This document shows positions 59,539 through 64,000 of a stretch of DNA of 64,000 nucleotides, one piece after another; the stretch's first letter is position 1, and the number at the start of each line of letters is the position of its first letter. Source of the stretch: Paragonimus westermani (Eukaryota; Platyhelminthes; Trematoda; Plagiorchiida; Troglotrematidae). The DNA is taken from the NCBI GenBank assembly GCA_008508345.1, contig QNGE01000104.1, forward strand, positions 326,719 through 390,718. The letters run 5' to 3'. The notes beneath the pieces are model-generated. The model did no database searches and was not told the DNA's origin. It saw only the letters and a list, made by a program, of their open reading frames with translations. The translations under genes were made by a program, and so were the position numbers.

Positions 59539-61645
59539 GTGTTCGAAATTCCTCGCTTTCGAAGCATGGTCCCTGATCTGTCAAGATCGCCTTTGGTACA
59601 CCGTGGTTTGCTACGATGTGCTTCATCACCATGTCTCCCACCGTAGATGCTTTCTGATCCGGAACGCCAGTCGCTTCGATCCAACGAGTAAAGTGTTCTG
59701 TCATGATCAGAACGTACTGGTTACCGCGGGCGCTCAGTGGAAATGGGCCCATAAGATCCATAGACCAGAGTTCACCGATTTCGGAGACTGGTATTGGCTG
59801 TAAGGGCTGTTGGGCTCCCCGATTGTCGCTTTTCAGTAACTGACACTGTTGGCATGCAAGCACGTAAGTTGTCACATCCTCTTTCATTTTCGGCCAATAT
59901 GCTCTTTGTTGCAACAGATCGTACGTCCTAGTGCATCCGGTGTGTGCCATTTCATGGCAGTCTGCCACCACTTTCCTCCTCAGTTGTCTCGGGATGACTA
60001 CCACGCACGGGCGCCCAACGCCACGCTGCCATGTCAATACGCCTGCACTGTTTAAGCCAACTCTTTTCCATTGGGATGCGATTATTTTCAGCTCCTCATC
60101 CTTAGTATTTGTGGGGATTCTCACGCCTCTTGCCAGAGCTTCAATCACTTTCCGGAGGACCTTATCTTGACGTTGTAGGCGTACTAGCGTTTGTGGGTCC
60201 TGCTCCATTATTAAGCCGTTGACTCCAACGGTCACTTTGGGGAGTTCGTCGTCTACTTGTGGTCGAGAAAGAAAATCCGCGACGCAATTGCTCAAACCAG
60301 GCACATGGTTGATCGTGAAGTCATATTCCTGTAAACGTAATGCCCATCGGGCTAATTTGCCTCTCGGGTCCCTCGCAGTCATGATCCATTCCAGGGGTTT
60401 GTGATCCGTCTCCACGTGGAACTGTTGACCCAACAGGTATGGCCTCCACTTGTCCAGTGCCCAGACGATTGCCAAACATTCCTTTTCAATAGTCGAATAT
60501 TTCTGCTCCGTTGGAGTCAGGACTCTGCTGGCATACTCGATTACTCCTTCCTTTTGCTTGAGTACTGCCCCAATGCCACGGTCACTGGCATCTGTTGCTA
60601 CGATGAACGTTTCTTTTGTGTTCGGTAGTTTCAACGTCAGTTGTTGCTCGTTCATCGCTTGTTGCACTCGCTTGAACGCCCTCTGGGCATCGTCGGTCCA
60701 TTCAAATTTCTTGTCTTTTCGAAGGAGTTCGTACAATGGCAATGCAATGGAGTGAAAATTTTTCACGAACCGACTGTAGTACCCCGCTTGACCCAAAAAT
60801 TGTCTCAGGGTTCGTTTGGAATTCGGAGCCACGGCCTCTCTAATTGTCAGTATTTTCTCCGGGAGAGGCTTGATTTCACCTTGACCCACCTTGTGTCCCA
60901 GTAACACCACCGATGATCGTCCGAGCTGTGACTTATCAGCATTGATCCGCAGTCCTGAGTTCTTAATGCGATTCAAGACAGCATCTATATGGGCAGCATG
61001 TTCCGATTCCGTGTTGCTGTATATTACGATATCATCTCCGTATACCGCCACATTATCCAGTCGTTTTACCAGCTGAACCATCAGGCGCCGAAATGTGAAC
61101 GGTGCCCCGGATAGGCCAAACGGCATGCGCTTGAACTGATACTGTTTTTCGCCTACCGTGAATGCGGTCTTCTCACGATCTGTGGGTTTAATTGGTACTT
61201 GCCAGTATCCGGAGCGTAAGTCCAAAACTGTGAACAATTTCGCCTGCTGTAGCTTGTCAAAAATATCAGCGACGGACGGTATTGGTACGACTGTATTCTG
61301 TGTTACCTCATTCAGCCGTCTAAAATCCACACAAAAGCGGTACTTCCCGTTGGACTTCTTCACCAGGAGAACAGGCGAGTTGTACGGACTGTTGGCTTCT
61401 TCGATAACATCCTCGCTCAGCATGTTCTGTATTTGTCTCTTCAAATCCACCTCAAGATGAACCGGTATCCTGCGAGGTCCGTGAGGTCGAAATGTCCCGG
61501 TTGTTGGTATTTCATGTGCAATCCAGTTGCAAAATCGGTACGGATCATCGTCATTCGCAAATACTTCCGCGTATTTCCCGACCGTGGGCTGGAGCAAGGG
61601 GGCTGTGCAAATGGGGGTTTTAGCCTTACGTACTTGGTTGACCAC
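59471..61645 (-). pseudogene. pol: pol, reverse transcriptase - RNase H - H2C2 - integrase N-terminal half
   Basis: 724 residues open. RT: VLDLRSGYW (Asp142) and YGDD at 202-205, intact. RNase H: Asp352 (ATDAS), Glu387 (STIEKE), Asp414 (ETDHKPLEW), intact. H2C2: His564/568 region with Cys598 and Cys601. Integrase Asp630 (WSMDLMGP) and Asp690 (LTDQGPCF). The real domain ends near EEF (residue ~700); the remaining ~24 residues are out-of-frame read-through. The upstream border with the protease frame near 61655 is another single-base-type frameshift. No stop occurs inside, so this is the best-kept enzyme block in the window. Confidence 0.93.
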
Positions 61646-61654
61646 TTTTTGAGC

Positions 61655-61950
61655 TTCAAGTCAATTACGGCATCTGTTGCAGCGAGGAAATTGGCTCCGA
61701 GTATCGTTTGCCTGGGTTCTGGGGACAAAATGAAACGGTGCTTTACGATGTGTACGCCGATACGTACACCACATTCTTTCACACCGTCAACCAACAGACT
61801 ATGACCTTCAACCGTCCTAATCATCATGGATCTCGGCTCTAGGCTTCGCTTTTCTGCACGAGCAATCAACGGAATAGCTGCCCCTGTATTGACTAAACAA
61901 TGTTCCACCTCTCCATCAACTTCAACCTGTATGTACGGCCCCCCTCTCAA
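61655..61950 (-). pseudogene. aspartic protease with Asp-to-Asn active site
   Basis: The frame (open to 61441) starts GGPYIQVEVDGEVEHCLVNT, where gypsy proteases have LVDTGA. Residue 21 is Asn (codon AAT), so the catalytic Asp is lost. Then come the flap region and ILGANFLAATDAVIDL, the ILGxDFL motif. The frame overlaps the Gag stop (61922) in a +1-type relation; whether this was a programmed frameshift in the ancestor is unknown. After about 61655 the frame departs from the RT frame. Confidence 0.85.
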
Positions 61951-62710
61951 TCGCTCCCATTACTAGTTGACCCGCCCAACGAAAAGAACAATCACGAAAC
62001 ACTTTATTTTTAGACCTCTGAGACAGCCGGATTGAGCGACCCTTCTTCCAATGTCCTTTCCCCCCACATATGAAGCAGCCTCCTGGTTGATCGTTCTTCT
62101 GTGATGCTGTTCTCAAGGCAGCTACATCCGCTGCGAGTTGCTCCATTGACTTCTGCATTTCTTCCAGTGTCTTCTTGTCCGTATTGCTGTTTGCATCCAC
62201 TGAGGCCACGGACATTACTGCCAACTCTCGCGTTATCTTCGCCAGCTCGTCAAGGTCCATCGGCCGAGCGACATGGGCAATCCGGACTTGGCCGCGAACC
62301 GCCATCGGGAGACCTTCAATAAACTGTTCCGTCAACAACTGTCGTCGTGATTCTTGATCCAATCCTGGCAGAGCCCTGTCCAGCAAACCTTGCGGAGTGG
62401 CAGAAAACACGGACGGGTCCGTTCCTTGTCCAAGTCTGATCGCCTTGAACCACCGCATGGCCTCCTGGCGGTCGGCCGAGATGTCAAACGCGGCCACCAG
62501 CGCCTCATTCGCAGCGGCCCACTCCAACTTCGCTGAGCCTCTTCGCGCTGCGTCCAGCACCGCCTTCGCCCTGCCCTTCACTAGCGTCCGCAGGGCAGCC
62601 AGCATCCCACGGTCGGTCTTGACTCCGACCACTTCGGCCACATCCCCCAAGTCCACCAGGAACGTCCGGACGTCTCCGTCTTCGAACGGTTGTGGCCAGG
62701 GAATTTTCAT
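61922..62710 (-). CDS. gag: Gag (capsid-nucleocapsid), zinc knuckle incomplete
   Basis: I start it at the ATG at 62710-62708 (MKIPWPQPFEDGDV), just after the primer-binding site; the open frame extends further up into the LTR without meaning. 262 residues. The gag core is QEAMRWFKAIRLGQGTDPSV then LLTEQFIEGLPMAVRGQVRI, followed by a short helical stretch (KKTLEEMQKSMEQLAADVAA, possible coiled coil). The nucleocapsid knuckle CFICGGKGHWKKGR has Arg (CGC) where the last Cys of CX2CX4HX4C is expected. The frame is otherwise uninterrupted. GC content is higher than in the flanks. Confidence 0.87.
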   Translation of the reverse strand: MKIPWPQPFEDGDVRTFLVDLGDVAEVVGVKTDRGMLAALRTLVKGRAKAVLDAARRGSAKLEWAAANEALVAAFDISADRQEAMRWFKAIRLGQGTDPSVFSATPQGLLDRALPGLDQESRRQLLTEQFIEGLPMAVRGQVRIAHVARPMDLDELAKITRELAVMSVASVDANSNTDKKTLEEMQKSMEQLAADVAALRTASQKNDQPGGCFICGGKGHWKKGRSIRLSQRSKNKVFRDCSFRWAGQLVMGAIERGAVHTG

Positions 62711-62720
62711 CCTCGCGTTC

Positions 62721-62732
62721 GTCACGGCACCA
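62721..62732 (-). promoter_or_regulatory. primer-binding site
   Basis: On the coding strand TGGTGCCGTGAC follows the LTR end (...GAACAAC). It starts with TGG, which pairs with the CCA end of a tRNA. I cannot say with confidence which tRNA is used. It differs from the primer site of the Mag-like element. Confidence 0.6.
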
Positions 62733-62734
62733 GT

Positions 62735-63003
62735 TGTTCTGTTCGCAAAAGACGCTTGGCCAGCGAGTTCGTTTATTGCGCAAACTTCCGTACAGGTCAT
62801 ATCAAAAACTAAACCACAAACGCGTGCACTCATTTGCACGGCACACATGCACTCACATACATTGGGTAACAGTACGTTGTCATTCGCCTTGGCGAAAGTT
62901 CTCACACAGCACGTATACACTGTTCCGATAGTCTCTTCTTGTCCGTCGCGTCCGGGGCTTGTCCTCTTGCCACTGAATGTCGTCTGTGGGTGATATACTA
63001 CTT
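62735..63003 (-). repeat. 5' LTR of the second gypsy element
   Basis: About 269 bp. The inner end is set by the primer-binding site. AATAAA is at 62777-62772 on the coding strand. The outer end is placed by the 15-bp match with 58890-58904 and is uncertain by several bases. No second full copy is available to confirm it. Confidence 0.6.
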
Positions 63004-63023
63004 GTGAGTAGTATACTACTCAC
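63004..63023. repeat. 20-bp perfect palindrome at the element border
   Basis: GTGAGTAGTATACTACTCAC reads the same on both strands and directly abuts the outer end of the 5' LTR, whose first bases (AGTAGTATA) it partly repeats. It may be a product of the insertion or a target preference. Confidence 0.8.
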
Positions 63024-63229
63024 AACGAAACTGCCTGATATACAACAATCACAAACACTCCTGTCATAACGAGCTTAATTCTTACAGAGAGTAAATGCGA
63101 CTTTGCTAGGGACGAATGGAAGTCACCATATGGCATTTATCCGAACAAAGCTGAGACACGTAGCTGCATGTATGAGAGCCTGATACTATTAACCACCGAG
63201 AACGGTAAGACAAACGATGAATTGTAGGA
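63024..63229. other. unassigned sequence
   Basis: Flank of the second gypsy element; nothing recognised. Confidence 0.35.
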
Positions 63230-63490
63230 AGCGGGAACTTACCTTCCGGTGAAAGATTCCAGGGAGGAATTTCGTTCAAACGTACGACCGACATCGCCCG
63301 GTAATCAACCTGGAGAGGCTCTAAAATTCGCAGATAGAAAAATGGGCAAATCATACTTCTTGTCACCTTGAGAAAAGTTCCGGAGAGAAATTTGCACAAA
63401 GTTCTAAGGGACATTAAATTCATGTCACGTGGATAGTCAGAGAAGACACCTGAACGAGCAAAACGGCAAGTAAGGAAAAGCGAGCAAGTA
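63230..63490 (+). repeat. dispersed repeat (pair with 10580-10860)
   Basis: See the partner. The shared core is CCAGGGAGGAATTTCGTTC with ACCGACATCGCCCGG. No coding capacity recognised. Confidence 0.6.
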
Positions 63491-63647
63491 ATGAAAAACA
63501 CAAACATAACATAAAAAAGACAGTTTAGAGAGGACCGGGAATTATCGAATAAGAGCTAGTTGAAAGCTGAGTTAGAAAAAATACGAGAGATAAAAGGTTT
63601 ACAAGATGAGAGCACATCATATATAATGACTCCGACCTATACTGATA

Positions 63648-63980
63648 CCTTAGCGAGGTGGTCGGGCTTGTGTACTGTTTTGATCCGGCGGGCTATGCTG
63701 ACTAGAACTCCGGTCCTTCCAGGTGCAACCTTGAGAGAAAAGCCAAAGGGGAGCAGTCAGACGGAAAGCAGTTACGATCACAGGACTGTATGTCGCACTA
63801 CTGATCGCGTAGAAGTACTTAGTTAGTGAGGCACGATACTATGGGCATACAGTAGAACTATTTTCATAGTTGCGGCACTGCTGTCTTTCGTATCAGGAAG
63901 AAGGGGGTTAGAAAAGGTACCCTTAAACAAAGAGCACTCCGATCGCCCAACGGTTGACCGTGACCGCCGGCGTATTATCC
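63648..63980 (+). repeat. tRNA-like SINE
   Basis: The head CCTTAGCGAGGTGGTCGGGC (box-A-like) and CTGACTAGAACTCCGGTCC (box-B-like) lie about 60 bp apart. The body is shared with 49206-49560 over ~330 bp, ending ...AGAGCACTCCGATCGCCC and CAACGGTTGACCG. The head also resembles 18600-18640. Confidence 0.65.
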
Positions 63981-64000
63981 AATACGGTCGAAAAACATCA

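Larger units (their letters stand above)
58890..63003 (-). mobile_element. second Ty3/gypsy LTR retrotransposon, incomplete and frameshifted
   Basis: Minus-strand order: 5' LTR (62735-63003), primer-binding site, Gag, protease, RT, RNase H, H2C2, integrase, then the coding end at 58898. After it only about 15 bp (58890-58904) match the LTR start at 62990-63004, so the 3' LTR is missing or deleted. The RT style (NSPVLLVKKSNGKYRFCVDF, FKRMPFGLSGAPFTFRRLM, VYGDDIVIYS) differs clearly from the Mag-like element. It recalls the CsRn1/Boudicca-type elements of flatworms, an inference from memory of their overall style. No env was seen. Confidence 0.9.

Noticed and set aside
61922..62920. Gag starting upstream at 62920
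   Set aside because: The frame is open there, but the sequence above 62732 is LTR with a polyadenylation signal. The ATG at 62710, after the primer-binding site, is the credible start.
62397..62993. 198-codon plus-strand open frame
   Set aside because: It lies antisense to the gag of the second gypsy element, whose conserved motifs explain the coding signal.
58890..63003. endogenous virus with envelope gene
   Set aside because: After integrase there is only a short pol tail and unrelated sequence. No envelope-like frame exists, so it is an LTR retrotransposon.

Overview
This is a repeat-dense stretch of an animal nuclear genome. It is not prokaryotic: there are no operons or Shine-Dalgarno-led genes, and the one recognisable cellular gene is split by a GT-AG intron. 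The mix of RTE-like and CR1-like LINEs, Penelope-like elements with a GIY-YIG domain, two different Ty3/gypsy elements and several tRNA-like SINEs, at moderate GC, fits a parasitic flatworm (trematode or cestode). That placement is inference and the species cannot be read from the window.

Layout. 1-3.5 kb: mostly unassigned, with a SINE-like copy and one half of a dispersed repeat pair. 3.5-10.25 kb: a decayed LINE, then an almost perfect 3.9-kb inverted duplication (4906-6790 / 6948-8832, 157-bp spacer), each arm carrying a 1,030-bp foldback element, followed by two LINE 3' ends pointing away from each other. 13.4-14.55 kb and 23.95-25.56 kb: two dead CR1-like LINEs on the minus strand. 18.6-20.6 kb: SINE copies and a second copy of the repeat found in the palindrome spacer. 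26.3-26.9 kb and 45.9-46.75 kb: Penelope-like remnants. 36.5-37.1, 43.97-45.0, 47.6-48.0 and 57.37-57.6 kb: more RTE-like LINE fragments on the minus strand. 37,814-42,200: a complete, young but disabled Ty3/gypsy element of the Mag/K02A2.6 type, with 394-bp LTRs and a 4-bp target duplication. 52.39-55.51 kb: two exons of a MACROD-type macrodomain (ADP-ribose hydrolase) gene on the minus strand, which join in frame. 58.9-63.0 kb: a second, unrelated Ty3/gypsy element, broken by frameshifts and lacking most of its 3' LTR. 63.2-64 kb: SINE and other dispersed repeats.

The only cellular function seen is removal of ADP-ribose marks by the macrodomain protein; everything else that codes is transposon-derived. 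Every transposon coding copy shows lesions: lost catalytic residues in the reverse transcriptases, in one integrase and in one protease, plus frameshifts. The most notable structures are the 3.9-kb palindrome and the Mag-like element whose LTRs are almost identical although its coding region is badly damaged.
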